Below, piece by piece: positions 16,454-31,867 of a stretch of DNA of 52,077 nt. The translations under genes and the position numbers were made by a program. This DNA is from Hyphomicrobium sp. (GTDB lineage Bacteria > Pseudomonadota > Alphaproteobacteria > Rhizobiales > Hyphomicrobiaceae), in assembly GCA_022841965.1 (NCBI GenBank), contig JALHQM010000004.1, forward strand, positions 32,786 to 84,862, written 5' to 3'. The notes beneath the pieces are model-generated. The model worked only from the letters and a program-made list of their open reading frames with translations. It searched no databases and was not told where the DNA came from. Each line of letters starts with the position of its first letter. The first letter of the stretch is position 1.

Positions 16454-17358
16454 TGGACAAGACCGATTTCTGGGCGAATGGCCACGGCTGCGATCATCAT
16501 GCCGGCGACGTAGAGCGTGATGCCGGTGGCGTTGTACCAGGGCGCGCGTCCGCGTGGATCGGAGACGAGGACCGTCATGAGGCCGAGCTGCAGGACAAGC
16601 AGGAGGCCGATGAGAATGGCTGAGACGTTGTGGCCCCATTGGAAGAGCAGGAGCGCGACGACGAACTGGGGCAAGGCCATAACGATGCACGCGAGGCGGG
16701 CGGCGCGATCGGGACCAAGCTGGACGGGAAGGGAGCGAATGCCGAGTTTGGTGTCGCCTTCAATCGATTTGAAGTCGTTCAAGGTCATAATGCCGTGGGC
16801 ACCGATGGAATAGAGCGCGGCAAGGGCCAGAACTTCCGTGCCGGGGAGGGCGGACGACATGACGAGGGCGCCGGTGAACCAGGGCAAACCTTCGTAACAG
16901 GCGCCGACAGCGGCGTTGCCATACCAGCCGTTCTTTTTCAGTCGCACGGGGGGCATCGAGTAGGCCCATGCGAGAAGAAGGCCGACGACGGTAGCGAGGA
17001 AACCCCAGATGCCGAGGAACGTTGAAACGGCGAGCGAGAGGGCTGTCCAAGCGATCGCAATGTAGAGCCCGAGGTGGCCTGGGATGCGGCCGGACGGAAT
17101 GGGGCGGCCCGGTTCGTTGATGGCGTCGACGTGACGGTCAAACCAGTCGTTGACGGCTTGTGATGTGCCACAGACGAGGGGCCCCGCAAGCAGGATGCCG
17201 ACGATGACCAAAGGCCAGCGATCGAGGGAGCCATCGAAGCCGGAGGAAACGACGCCGCAGGCAAGGGCCCACATCGGTGGAAACCAAGTGATTGGTTTCA
17301 ATAACTCGAGCACCGCTGAGGGGTCGAGACGCGACACTGAGAGCGCAGGCGTTGTCAT
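16450..17358 (-). CDS. bchG: BchG, bacteriochlorophyll synthase
   Basis: A 302-aa UbiA-type membrane prenyltransferase. It esterifies bacteriochlorophyllide a with geranylgeranyl or phytyl diphosphate, the step before BchP. The Mg-binding prenyltransferase motif NDWFDRHVDAINEPGRPIPSG is near residue 70 and the second Asp motif NDFKSIEGDTKLGIRSLP near residue 193, with about eight to nine transmembrane helices around them. Its N-terminal LLKPITWFPPMWAFxxG-type block is read here as LLKPITWFPPMWALACG. Two tandem PpsR boxes lie 30-75 bp before the ATG, the strongest operator array on this strand. It heads the bchG-ORF428-bchP run. Confidence 0.95.
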   Translation of the reverse strand: MTTPALSVSRLDPSAVLELLKPITWFPPMWALACGVVSSGFDGSLDRWPLVIVGILLAGPLVCGTSQAVNDWFDRHVDAINEPGRPIPSGRIPGHLGLYIAIAWTALSLAVSTFLGIWGFLATVVGLLLAWAYSMPPVRLKKNGWYGNAAVGACYEGLPWFTGALVMSSALPGTEVLALAALYSIGAHGIMTLNDFKSIEGDTKLGIRSLPVQLGPDRAARLACIVMALPQFVVALLLFQWGHNVSAILIGLLLVLQLGLMTVLVSDPRGRAPWYNATGITLYVAGMMIAAVAIRPEIGLVQ

Positions 17359-17387
17359 GGGTGGACGCTAACGCTCCGCCCAAATAG

Positions 17388-17405
17388 TGTCAATTCAGGA
17401 TTACA
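17388..17405. promoter_or_regulatory. PpsR/CrtJ operator 1 upstream of bchG
   Basis: TGTCAATTCAGGATTACA is a perfect TGT-N12-ACA match. It lies in the 136-bp gap between ppsR and bchG and is proximal to bchG. It pairs with a second box 8 bp away, a spacing that favours cooperative binding of the PpsR tetramer. Confidence 0.8.
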
Positions 17406-17413
17406 CTATTTTG

Positions 17414-17431
17414 TGTCAAATATTTTTGACG
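17414..17431. promoter_or_regulatory. PpsR/CrtJ operator 2 upstream of bchG (one mismatch)
   Basis: TGTCAAATATTTTTGACG fits TGT-N12-ACA except for the last base (ACG). It is tandem with the perfect box at 17388-17405, about one helical turn away, and lies in an AT-rich island. Confidence 0.65.
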
Positions 17432-17494
17432 GTGCGCGTGCGATTTTCGGAGAATGGCCACGGCGGTTGACGTTCCGCCGTGGCTCTTGACTCG

Positions 17495-18934
17495 TTACTC
17501 GTCGCGGTCTCCGTCGAGGTCGCCCATGCCGTGGCGGCGGAGCTTCGAATAAAGACCTTGGCGGCTGAGGCCCAGCATTTCGGCGGCTGAGGCGCGATTG
17601 TCATCGGTGAGTTCGAGGGCGGCTTCAATGCAGAGCCGTTCGATCATGTCGGTTGATTCGCGCACGAGTTCCTTCAGTGGCACACGTCCCACGAGTTCGG
17701 TCAGCTGCTCAACGGAACGGGGCAGGGCGCGGCGGCCGTTGATGGCGGTGTCGGGACGGCGGGCGACGCGGCGCAGGGTCATGCCGAGGCATGGCTGTTC
17801 GCCGCCGGCGACGGATACGGCCGAGACTTCCACGTCTTCGGCAGAGCCATATTCGCCGCGAACGACAGTGGAGAAATTGCGGATTTCACCGCGCTCTTTG
17901 AGGTTCTTGCCGAGAACGGCCATGTCGATCGGGTGGCGTCCGATCCAGCGGTCAACGAGTTCGCCGCGCAGTTGGTCTTCGGTGGCAAGCTGGGTGAGTT
18001 CGACGAACGCCGTATTCGCGGTCAAGATGCGGCGTTCGGGGTCGGTGACGACAAAGCCGTCGGGCAGGCGCTGGACGACATCGAACAGGCTGGAGCGCGA
18101 CTTCATCCAGGCGGATGCGTTGGCCGCAGTGGGCGACAGGCGGATCAGGATATTTGCGGTGTTTTCCTGGCGAAACAGCGACGCGCCAATGATCAGGTCG
18201 ACCTTCGCGTCGTCGAGGCGAACGATGACATCTTCGGCCTCGCCTCCGGTTTTCAGTGCAGCGATAAAGGTCTGGATCTTGCGCTGTCCGTCAGCATCGA
18301 AAAGTTCATGGAAATTGCGGCCGGAGAGCCGGCGCGCGGCGCGCCCCAGAAGTTTGGAGGCGGCGGGATTGGATTCGACAATCCGGTTGCTGGCCGCGTC
18401 AATGATGAGGACGGCTTCGGACGAAATCTGGAAGAGGAGGCGGTAGCGTGTTTCTGCGTGACGCAGGCGGGCGTACTCGCGCTCCATCGTCTGCTGCGTA
18501 TCGACGAGGCGTTGTTGGAGTGCCGCCAGTGCGCGAAGATCGCGGCCAATCGCGACGATTTTGCCGGATGAGCCGATGTGAACTGCGGAATAGCGAATTG
18601 GAATTTCACCGCTGCGCGCAACGGGATGATTGACCTGCCGCCACGGCTGGACGGCGGTGCCGGATGCGTCGCGGAGCAAATCTTCGATTTTGTTGCGGCT
18701 ATCGATGGCGACGGTGTCAATCCAGCGCTGGCCGACCCAGTCGGCGCAGCCATCGCGTAGCAATTCTTCGCTGCCGAGGGTGACGTCGCGGATGATGCCT
18801 TTGGCGTCAATCACCAGTGCAATGTCAGCGGCGGCGGTCAGTAGCTTGGCAGCCGATTCCGCATCGATCTCGCCCAGGTGCCTCTTGGGAGCACGGAACG
18901 GTTCGACGCGCTTGGCCGGCACTCGGATTTCCAT
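17495..18934 (-). CDS. ppsR: PpsR/CrtJ, photosynthesis gene repressor
   Basis: A 479-aa transcription factor that binds TGT-N12-ACA boxes and represses bch, crt and puc genes under oxygen or strong light. The architecture is typical: an N-terminal PAS-like domain (about 25-130), a Q-linker, two further PAS domains (about 160-270 and 285-390), and a C-terminal FIS-type helix-turn-helix including RASAAEMLGLSRQGLYSKLRR. The redox-sensitive Cys of the DNA-binding domain is kept (IERLCIEAALEL, near residue 436). It lies 35 bp after aerR on the same strand, so the two are one operon. Several family boxes occur in the window, so it is very likely active here. Confidence 0.95.
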   Translation of the reverse strand: MEIRVPAKRVEPFRAPKRHLGEIDAESAAKLLTAAADIALVIDAKGIIRDVTLGSEELLRDGCADWVGQRWIDTVAIDSRNKIEDLLRDASGTAVQPWRQVNHPVARSGEIPIRYSAVHIGSSGKIVAIGRDLRALAALQQRLVDTQQTMEREYARLRHAETRYRLLFQISSEAVLIIDAASNRIVESNPAASKLLGRAARRLSGRNFHELFDADGQRKIQTFIAALKTGGEAEDVIVRLDDAKVDLIIGASLFRQENTANILIRLSPTAANASAWMKSRSSLFDVVQRLPDGFVVTDPERRILTANTAFVELTQLATEDQLRGELVDRWIGRHPIDMAVLGKNLKERGEIRNFSTVVRGEYGSAEDVEVSAVSVAGGEQPCLGMTLRRVARRPDTAINGRRALPRSVEQLTELVGRVPLKELVRESTDMIERLCIEAALELTDDNRASAAEMLGLSRQGLYSKLRRHGMGDLDGDRDE

Positions 18935-18969
18935 ACAGATACCGCAACCTTTGCTTTCGGGCGAATGGG

Positions 18970-19848
18970 TTATACGGCGTTGACTTTGGCAGTCAACAGA
19001 GTACGCAACTGGTAAATGGCTTGGCGGCCGTCTTCCGCCATGCCATCAGCGCCGACACGGGATGCAAGTTCAGGGTTTTCGAGAAAGAGACTGCCGCCCA
19101 CCAGCACGACCACCGATTTGTTGGCTGAACTTTTCCGAATGGCCTGAATGGATGCCGGCACGGCTTCAAGTAGTGCGTAGCTGCTGACGGAAAGCCCCAC
19201 CATATCAAAGTGTTGCGCGCGCACGAGGCGCGAGATGTCGCGAACATCCTTCGGTGCTGCACTGCGGCAATCCCATCCGAAGCGGCGGAAATATTCTTCG
19301 ACAAGCATGATGCCAAGGGTGTGCTGTTCGCCGGGAACGGTGATGAGGAGCGCGCTGTGGCCCTCGAAGGCTTGGGCGTTCTCGCGCTGAAATTCGGGGC
19401 TCAGTTCGTGGACGATCTGTTGCAGGCGGGCCATGCCGATCGTGACATCAGTGAAGCAGCACTGGTCGTTCTTCCACATTTCGCCGAGCAAGCGCGCCGT
19501 CGGTGCGAGCAGTTCCATGAAGACAGCGTCAATTGGGACGCCCTGATTGCGCAGCGCCTCTATGTAGGCGGAGGCGACCTGGGTTTCGTGTTCAATCACG
19601 ATGCGCGCCAACTCGGTGATGTCTTCCGCGTTGACGTGAAGTGATGACGGCCGTTGATCGCGCGCCGTCGGGTTCTGATGCACCATCATCAGCCGGGGGA
19701 TCACCTCCGACTCGATTGTGCGGCCCAGCATGGCGCGATTGAATTCCTGAACTGAGGGTGCGGACTTGGACGCAGTGCCGCTGCTAGGCCCGTCCTCGCA
19801 GGATTGCCATTCGCTAAACGCTTCAATGAGTTGCCGCGACCCGGGCAT
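18970..19848 (-). CDS. aerR: AerR/PpaA, B12-binding antirepressor of PpsR
   Basis: A 292-aa protein of the AerR/PpaA group, with a helical N-terminal region and a C-terminal cobalamin-binding-like Rossmann domain. The stretch VPGEQHTLGIMLVEEYFRR sits where B12 proteins carry DxHxxG and may hold the cobalt-ligating His. VVLVGGSLFLENPELASRVG near the end is the usual B12-fold glycine region. In Rhodobacter, AerR with bound B12 interacts with CrtJ/PpsR and relieves repression in a light-dependent way. The ATG at 19848 is chosen because GGAGGAG lies 8 bases upstream on the minus strand. The frame stays open 56 codons further to a TTG at 20016, which could give a longer isoform. The operon is aerR-ppsR, divergent from bchF. 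Confidence 0.88.
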   Translation of the reverse strand: MPGSRQLIEAFSEWQSCEDGPSSGTASKSAPSVQEFNRAMLGRTIESEVIPRLMMVHQNPTARDQRPSSLHVNAEDITELARIVIEHETQVASAYIEALRNQGVPIDAVFMELLAPTARLLGEMWKNDQCCFTDVTIGMARLQQIVHELSPEFQRENAQAFEGHSALLITVPGEQHTLGIMLVEEYFRRFGWDCRSAAPKDVRDISRLVRAQHFDMVGLSVSSYALLEAVPASIQAIRKSSANKSVVVLVGGSLFLENPELASRVGADGMAEDGRQAIYQLRTLLTAKVNAV

Positions 19849-20034
19849 TGGGCGTGCTCCTCCAGTACTGGCCTCGTAACACCGGTGAGGTGTGGTTGCT
19901 CCCGTCAGGCCGTGCCAGGATGGACCCGCAGTCAGCTCATTGATCGGCTTGTCATTCAAATACTGGCCGTCTCGCAACTCTTGATTGCTGTCAACTTCGC
20001 ACCGTTCGCTATTCAAAGCGCCCTGGCGAGAAAA

Positions 20035-20052
20035 TGTAAAGCGAAAATTACG
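20035..20052. promoter_or_regulatory. PpsR/CrtJ operator 1 between aerR and bchF (one mismatch)
   Basis: TGTAAAGCGAAAATTACG fits TGT-N12-ACA except for the final base. It abuts the second box at 20051-20068, overlapping by two bases, in the divergent region between aerR-ppsR and the bchF superoperon. It could couple repressor autoregulation with control of bchlorophyll genes. Confidence 0.6.
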
Positions 20053-20068
20053 TCAACTTAGGTTGACA
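20051..20068. promoter_or_regulatory. PpsR/CrtJ operator 2 between aerR and bchF (one mismatch)
   Basis: Read on the minus strand it is TGTCAACCTAAGTTGACG, TGT-N12-ACG with a strong inner palindrome GTCAAC/GTTGAC. On the plus strand its end forms the TTGACA -35 hexamer of the candidate bchF promoter. Confidence 0.7.
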
Positions 20069-20092
20069 TCTCTTTGGCCCCGGTCGTACTGT
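20063..20092 (+). promoter_or_regulatory. Candidate sigma-70-type promoter for the bchF superoperon
   Basis: TTGACA (20063-20068) is followed after 18 bases by TACTGT (20087-20092), about 48 bases before the bchF GTG. The -35 element is part of a PpsR box. The -10 match is modest. Confidence 0.4.
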
Positions 20093-20139
20093 CGGTCCGT
20101 AAGGTCGCAGGTTAACTGCGCCAGCGGGGCGAGGCGAAC

Positions 20140-21956
<1,817 letters not shown>

Positions 21957-21959
21957 CCC

Positions 21960-23550
21960 ATGCAATTGACCGTCTGGACCTATGAAGGACCGCCGCACAT
22001 CGGCGCGATGCGAATCGCAAATTCGATGGATGGGTTGCACTACGTGCTGCATGCGCCGCAGGGCGACACGTACGCCGATCTCTTGTTCACGATGATCGAG
22101 CGGAACGACAAGCGGCCGCCCGTGACGTACACGACGTTCCAGGCGCGCGACCTCGGCGGGGACACGGCGGAACTCTTCAAGTCGTCGGCGAGGGCTGCCT
22201 ATGATCGCTTCCGGCCGGAAGCGATGATTGTCGGCGCCTCGTGCACGGCGGAACTCATTCAGGACGATCCGGGCGGGCTCGCAAAGGCGCTGGCACTCGA
22301 TTGCCCCGTCATTCCGCTCGATTTGCCGGCCTACCAGAAGAAAGAGAATTGGGGCGCGGCGGAAACGTTCTATCAGCTCGTGCGTGCGTTTGCTGGCACG
22401 CGGGCGCCGGCGCCGGGCGCTGAGCGTCCGGAACGGGCAGCGGGTGAGCGCGCGCGCTGCAATATTCTGGGACCGACGTCGCTTGGCTTCCGCAATCGCG
22501 ATGACGTCACGGAAATTCTACGGTTGCTTGCTGATCTCAAGATCGAAGTGAACGTCGTGGCACCGCAGGGCGCGCGTCCGACCGATCTGGCACGGCTGCC
22601 GGATGCCGATTTCAACATTGTTCTCTATCCGGAAGTCGCCCAGAACGCGGCCAACTGGCTGAAGCGGACCTTCGGGCAGCCATTCACGACGACGGTACCG
22701 ATCGGCGTTGGGGCGACGCGGGCGTTCGTTCGGGAAGTTTGCGAGTTGGCGGGTGTGGATGCGACGGCGTTCCTGTCGCGCGAGCGGTCGCGGCTGCCGT
22801 GGTACTCGCGCAGTATCGACTCCACGTACCTCACCGGCAAGCGCGTCTTCATTTTTGGTGACGCAACGCATGCGATCGCCGCAGCGAAGGTTGCCAACAG
22901 CGAACTTGGCTTCAAGGTCGTGGGTCTTGGCACGTATTCGCGCGAGTTTGCCCGCGATGTGCGTGAGGCTGCGAAAGAGTACGGCGTCGAGGCGCTGATC
23001 ACCGACGATTATCTGGAAGTCGAGCAGGCGGTGCGGGATCTGCATCCTGAGCTCGTTCTGGGCACACAGATGGAGCGGCATATCGCCAAGCGTCTCGGCG
23101 TGCCGTGCGCGGTGATCTCGGCGCCCATCCATGTGCAGGATTTCCCCGCGCGCTATGCGCCGCAGATGGGTTTTGAGGGCGCAAACGTCCTCTTCGATAC
23201 CTGGGTTCATCCGTTGATGATGGGGCTTGAGGAGCATCTCTTGCAGATGTTCCGCGACGACTTCGAATTCCACGATGGGGCCGGGCCGTCGCATTTGGGC
23301 GGCCATGGCGGTGCGCGCGAAACGGTGGCGGATGCGCCGGTGACTGTCGCTGTTGCCGCTGCGGTTGCGACTGACACCCTGGTTCTGGAGACGCCCGTGC
23401 ACGCCGTTGCCAACGACCCTGGCGGGTGGGCGGCGGAAGCGGAAAAAGAACTCGCAAAGATCCCTTTCTTCGTCAGGGGCAAGGCACGACGGAACACTGA
23501 ACGCTACGCTGAAGAACGTGGAATTAAGACGATAACCATTGAGACTTTGT

Positions 23551-23579
<29 letters not shown>
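21960..23579 (+). CDS. bchB: BchB, dark-operative protochlorophyllide reductase subunit B
   Basis: A 539-aa NifK-like subunit paired with BchN. The N-terminus is [20 protein letters not shown], and Asp36 (PQGDTYADL), which acts as an unusual cluster ligand and gates electron transfer in Rhodobacter DPOR, is present. The cluster Cys lies in [13 protein letters not shown]. The C-terminal domain contains a long low-complexity Ala/Val linker (about residues 455-475), then the small C-terminal domain ending [14 protein letters not shown], which in family members forms the substrate lid. It starts 3 bp after bchN and overlaps bchH by 29 bp. Confidence 0.96.
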
Positions 23580-28219
<4,640 letters not shown>

Positions 28220-28220
<1 letters not shown>

Positions 28221-28942
28221 TGCAAACTCTTTCCTACCGCCAGCGGCGCAGTGAGCTGCAGACGTATTTCGACCGGACGGCCTCGGAAACGTGGGCGCGG
28301 TTGACGTCGGACGCACCGGTCAGTGGCATACGCCGCACGGTGCGCGCAGGCCGTGACCGTATGCGCGCGCAGCTGCTTGACTGGATGCCGGACGATCTGA
28401 CGGGCATGCGCGTTCTCGATGCGGGTTGCGGAACAGGCGCGCTGTCGTTCGAAGCGGCACGGCGCGGGGCCGACGTTGTTGCCATTGATCTGGCGGAAAC
28501 GCTCGTGACGCTCGCAGCCGAGCGGACCAATCTAATGCGCGCGGAGCTGCCGTCTCCGGAGACGTACGGCTCTATTCAGTTCCATGTTGGAGACATGGTG
28601 GATCCGGCACTCGGCCGGTTCGATTATGCCGTCGCGATGGATTCCATGATCCACTACAAGCCGGCCGACATGGTTGCCATGCTCGGGCGGCTGTCTGCGA
28701 ATGTCGAGCGGGGGATCATCTTCACCTTCGCTCCCCGGACGCCGGCTCTGACGTTGATGCACGCGGTCGGCCGCTTCTTCCCCAGGCAAGACCGAGCCCC
28801 GGCCATTGAGCCGGTCGATGCCGGCGAACTCCGCCGGCATATCGCGGCAGAGCCGGCACTTTCATCCTTCCGAGAGCAGAACAGCTTCCGGGTGGACAGC
28901 GGATTTTATGTTTCTTCGGCAATGGAGCTGCGCAAAGCATGA
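28220..28942 (+). CDS. bchM: BchM, Mg-protoporphyrin IX methyltransferase
   Basis: A 240-aa SAM-dependent methyltransferase that esterifies the C13 propionate of Mg-protoporphyrin IX, right after the chelatase. SAM motif I MRVLDAGCGTGALSFEAARRG is near residue 63, with DVVAIDLAETLV next, MDSMIHYKPADM in the middle and FTFAPRTPALTLMHAVG typical of BchM. The ATG at 28220 lies in a TGATG junction with bchL; a longer frame from 28145 is inside bchL. It is followed by lhaA with a 4-bp overlap. Confidence 0.95.
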
Positions 28943-30375
28943 GCGGCTTGAACGACAAAGTGGCGAAGGCTTGGGTGAGTGTTAGCCCCCGGTTCTTGCC
29001 GTTCGCGGACGCCGCGACGGTTGAGCTGCCGCTTGGCCGGTTGCTGCGCCTTTCGTTGTTTCAAGTCTCCGTTGCGATGGCGCTGGTTCTGCTCAACGGC
29101 ACGCTCAATCGCGTGATGATCGTGGAACTGGGCGTGCCGTCGTTTGTGGTGGCGATTGCGGTGTCGCTGCCGTTGTTGTTTGCGCCCTTCCGCGCGCTCG
29201 TGGGGTTCAAGTCGGACACTCACCGCTCGGCGCTCGGCTGGAAACGGGCGCCCTACATCTGGTTCGGCTCGATGTTGCAGTTCGGCGGATTGGCGATCAT
29301 GCCGTTCGCGCTGATCTTGTTGTCGGGGGATTCGAACGGTCCGGCGTGGATTGGCTATGTGGGCGCTGCGCTGGCCTTTCTGCTCGTGGGTGTCGGCATG
29401 CACACGACACAGACCGCGGGATTGGCCTTGGCGACGGACCTCGCGACAGCTGAGAGCAGACCGCGGGTGGTGGCGTTCCTTTACGTCATGCTGCTCGTTG
29501 GCATGGTGGCCAGTTCGGTGATCTTCGGGTGGCTGCTGTCTGATTTCAGTCAGATGCGGTTGATCCAGGTCGTGCAAGGCGCTGCTGTCGTGACGATGGT
29601 GTTGAATGGCGTGGCGCTGTGGAAACAAGAAGTGCGCGATCCGGCGGTCACGCGCGGACGGGCGGCGACTGCTCTGGGATTTGTGGACTCGTGGAAGCGG
29701 TTGTCGGCGTCGGGACCTTGGACGCGGGTGCTGGTGAGCGTTGGACTGGGGACGGCCGCGTTCAGCATGCAAGACATTCTGTTGGAGCCCTATGGGGGCG
29801 AAGTTCTGCATCTGACGGTGGGGCAGACGACGGCGCTGACCGGCTACCTTGCGTGTGGCACGCTGCTCGGCTTCGTACTGGCATCGGGTTGGCTGACGTC
29901 TGGGTTCGATCCGTTCCGATTGGCGGGGCTCGGTGTCGTGGCCGGTCTTGCGGCGTTCCCGTTGGTTATTTTATCGGCGCACGTGGAGTCGGTTCAAATC
30001 TTCCGGGCGGGCACGATGTTGATCGGGTTCGGCGGCGGGTTGTTTGCGGTGGGGACGCTGACGGCGACGATGAACATGTCGCAAGGGCCAAATGCTGGAT
30101 TGGCGCTGGGCGCGTGGGGCGCTGTGCAAGCCACCGCGGCAGGGTTGGCCATTGCGATGGGTGGGATCATTCGGGACGGGGTCGGGTCGCTGGCTGCGTC
30201 AGGCCAGTTGGGCGAGGCGCTGACGGGTCCGGCGACGGGTTACACGACGGTCTATCACATCGAAATTCTGCTTCTTTTCGCGACACTCGTCGCGATCGGT
30301 CCGCTTGTGGGCCGTGAGCGGTTGAATAAGTCAAATCGGTCCAGGACGTTCGGCCTCGCCGAGTTTCCTGGTTAG
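28939..30375 (+). CDS. lhaA: LhaA, LH1 assembly factor (PucC/BCD family)
   Basis: A 478-aa polytopic membrane protein with about 12 helices, the homologue of Rhodobacter LhaA (ORF477), needed for efficient LH1 assembly. BCD family signatures are LLNGTLNRVMIVELGVP near residue 51, GFKSDTHRSALGWKRAPYIW near residue 94, GVGMHTTQTAGLALATDLA near residue 152, and SMQDILLEPYGGEVLHLTVGQTT in the middle. Its place between bchM and puhA is the conserved one and, with motif matches, separates it from pucC. It is a paralogue of the gene at 15077-16453. It probably brings bacteriochlorophyll to LH1 polypeptides; the exact chemistry is unproven. Confidence 0.92.
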   Translation: MSGLNDKVAKAWVSVSPRFLPFADAATVELPLGRLLRLSLFQVSVAMALVLLNGTLNRVMIVELGVPSFVVAIAVSLPLLFAPFRALVGFKSDTHRSALGWKRAPYIWFGSMLQFGGLAIMPFALILLSGDSNGPAWIGYVGAALAFLLVGVGMHTTQTAGLALATDLATAESRPRVVAFLYVMLLVGMVASSVIFGWLLSDFSQMRLIQVVQGAAVVTMVLNGVALWKQEVRDPAVTRGRAATALGFVDSWKRLSASGPWTRVLVSVGLGTAAFSMQDILLEPYGGEVLHLTVGQTTALTGYLACGTLLGFVLASGWLTSGFDPFRLAGLGVVAGLAAFPLVILSAHVESVQIFRAGTMLIGFGGGLFAVGTLTATMNMSQGPNAGLALGAWGAVQATAAGLAIAMGGIIRDGVGSLAASGQLGEALTGPATGYTTVYHIEILLLFATLVAIGPLVGRERLNKSNRSRTFGLAEFPG

Positions 30376-30401
30376 TTTTAAGTCTCACATGGAGGTGGAC
30401 T

Positions 30402-31181
30402 ATGAAGGGTGAAATTATGGGCATCTTTGATGTTGCCCAGGTCACGTTGTACGTGTTCTTCATTTTCTTTATCGGGCTGATTTTCTATCTTCAGCGCGAA
30501 ACGCGACGCGAGGGTTATCCTCTGTTCTCGGAGCCGTCGAACAAGCTGAAGCCCGGCGACCCATTCTTTATTCCCGAGGCCAAGGTGTTCAAGCTGCCGC
30601 ATGGCGGTGAGGCTCTGGCTCCGAACGGTCAGTGGGATCAGCGTCCGATCAAAGGCGAGAAGATCGCCGTTTGGCCCGGCGCGCCTCTTGAGCCGACCGG
30701 TGACCCAATGCTCGCCGAAATCGGACCAGGTGCTTATGCCGAGCGCGCCGACGTTCCCGATTTGATGGTCAATGGCAGTGCGAAGATCGTTCCCTTCCGC
30801 GTGGCGCCGATTTTCGAAATTCACAACAATGATCGCGATCCGCGCGGGTCTGCGCTCGTGGGTTCCAACGGCGTCGCCGTCGGCACGATCAAAGATGTGT
30901 GGATCGACCGCTCGGAAATCATCATTCGTTATCTGGAAGCAGAATTGAATGCCGCCGGCGGCAAGCCCGGCCGCTCGGTGCTGGTGCCAATGACGTTCCT
31001 CACTCTCGACAACCGCCGTGGCAAAGTGATCGTCAAGGCAATATCGGGTTCGCAATTCGGTAACATCCCGGGCCTCAAGAGCCCTGATCAGATCACGCTG
31101 CTCGAAGAAGAGAAGGTGACGGCTTACTTTGGCGCCGGCACGCTTTATTCTGAACCGTCTCGTTCGGAGCCGCTGCTGTGA
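30402..31181 (+). CDS. puhA: PuhA, photosynthetic reaction centre H subunit
   Basis: A 259-aa reaction-centre subunit with one N-terminal transmembrane helix (about residues 10-30, VAQVTLYVFFIFFIGLIFYL). A cytoplasmic PRC-barrel domain follows, which shields the quinone sites of PufL/PufM and guides proton uptake. Typical motifs are QRETRREGYPL after the helix, GPGAYAERADVPDL in the middle, and GTIKDVWIDRSEIIIRYLE and VLVPMTF in the barrel. GGAGGTGG precedes the ATG; a second ATG lies five codons in. Its presence shows that a type II reaction centre is made, so pufLM must lie outside the window. Confidence 0.97.
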   Translation: MKGEIMGIFDVAQVTLYVFFIFFIGLIFYLQRETRREGYPLFSEPSNKLKPGDPFFIPEAKVFKLPHGGEALAPNGQWDQRPIKGEKIAVWPGAPLEPTGDPMLAEIGPGAYAERADVPDLMVNGSAKIVPFRVAPIFEIHNNDRDPRGSALVGSNGVAVGTIKDVWIDRSEIIIRYLEAELNAAGGKPGRSVLVPMTFLTLDNRRGKVIVKAISGSQFGNIPGLKSPDQITLLEEEKVTAYFGAGTLYSEPSRSEPLL

Positions 31182-31849
31182 GCCACGAATTCGATCATGA
31201 GCCCGTCCCAGGGCTTCCCGCTCATCTGCCAGAGGGTGAAAACATCCTCTGGCAGGGTTCGCCCTCCGCTTCGGCGACTGCATGGCGCGCGTTGCACATC
31301 GGTTGGGTTGGGGCCTACTTTGCCGCACTGCTGGCTTGGCGTTTGATCGCCGGCCTGTCGGACGGTCACACGCTTTCGCAGATCGCGATTGATAGCATTC
31401 CGCTCACCATAGTGGCGGTTGCTGCGATCTGCGTGCTCGCTGGGCTTGCACGCCTCATCGCACGCACAACAATCTACACGATCACAAGCCGGCGCGTGGT
31501 GATGCGCTTCGGTGCTGCTTTGCCGATGGCGGTCAACTTGCCATTCAAGGCGATCCGCAGTGCGGGTGCGGCTTTGAATGCAGATGGAACGGGCGATGTG
31601 GCGATGGAGGTCGATGACCTCGGGAAGCTGACTTACTTCCACCTTTGGCCGCACACACGTGCTTGGCACGTGCGCAAGGCGCAGCCGTCGCTGCGCGGCG
31701 TGCCCGATGCCCAGGCTGTGGCCGCTCTGTTGTCGCGTGCATTGAACGCGGCGGCTGGATCGGCCGACAAGGCCGTCCGTCCCGTCGCGGTGTCGCGTCC
31801 CTCTGAGGTGCGGTCCGCACATGGCGGCGCATCGCCTGCCACTGCGTGA
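31178..31849 (+). CDS. puhB: PuhB, reaction-centre assembly protein
   Basis: A 223-aa membrane protein of the PuhB family, which assists reaction-centre assembly in Rhodobacter. It opens with a conserved LPEGENILWQGSP block near residue 17, then has helices around residues 40-60 and 72-92, and a bPH-like domain including TIYTITSRRVVMRFGAALP. It starts with GTG overlapping the puhA stop (GTGA at 31178). The last 30 residues, from about residue 195, are Ala/Ser/Pro-rich. Position and motif match are both strong. Confidence 0.92.
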   Translation: MSHEFDHEPVPGLPAHLPEGENILWQGSPSASATAWRALHIGWVGAYFAALLAWRLIAGLSDGHTLSQIAIDSIPLTIVAVAAICVLAGLARLIARTTIYTITSRRVVMRFGAALPMAVNLPFKAIRSAGAALNADGTGDVAMEVDDLGKLTYFHLWPHTRAWHVRKAQPSLRGVPDAQAVAALLSRALNAAAGSADKAVRPVAVSRPSEVRSAHGGASPATA

Positions 31850-31867
31850 ACTTGAAGGAGACCTGCC

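Noticed and set aside
17365..17393. TTGACA-N17-TAGCGT as bchG promoter
   Set aside because: It would place the transcript start on the ATG itself; the hexamers are better explained as part of the PpsR box.
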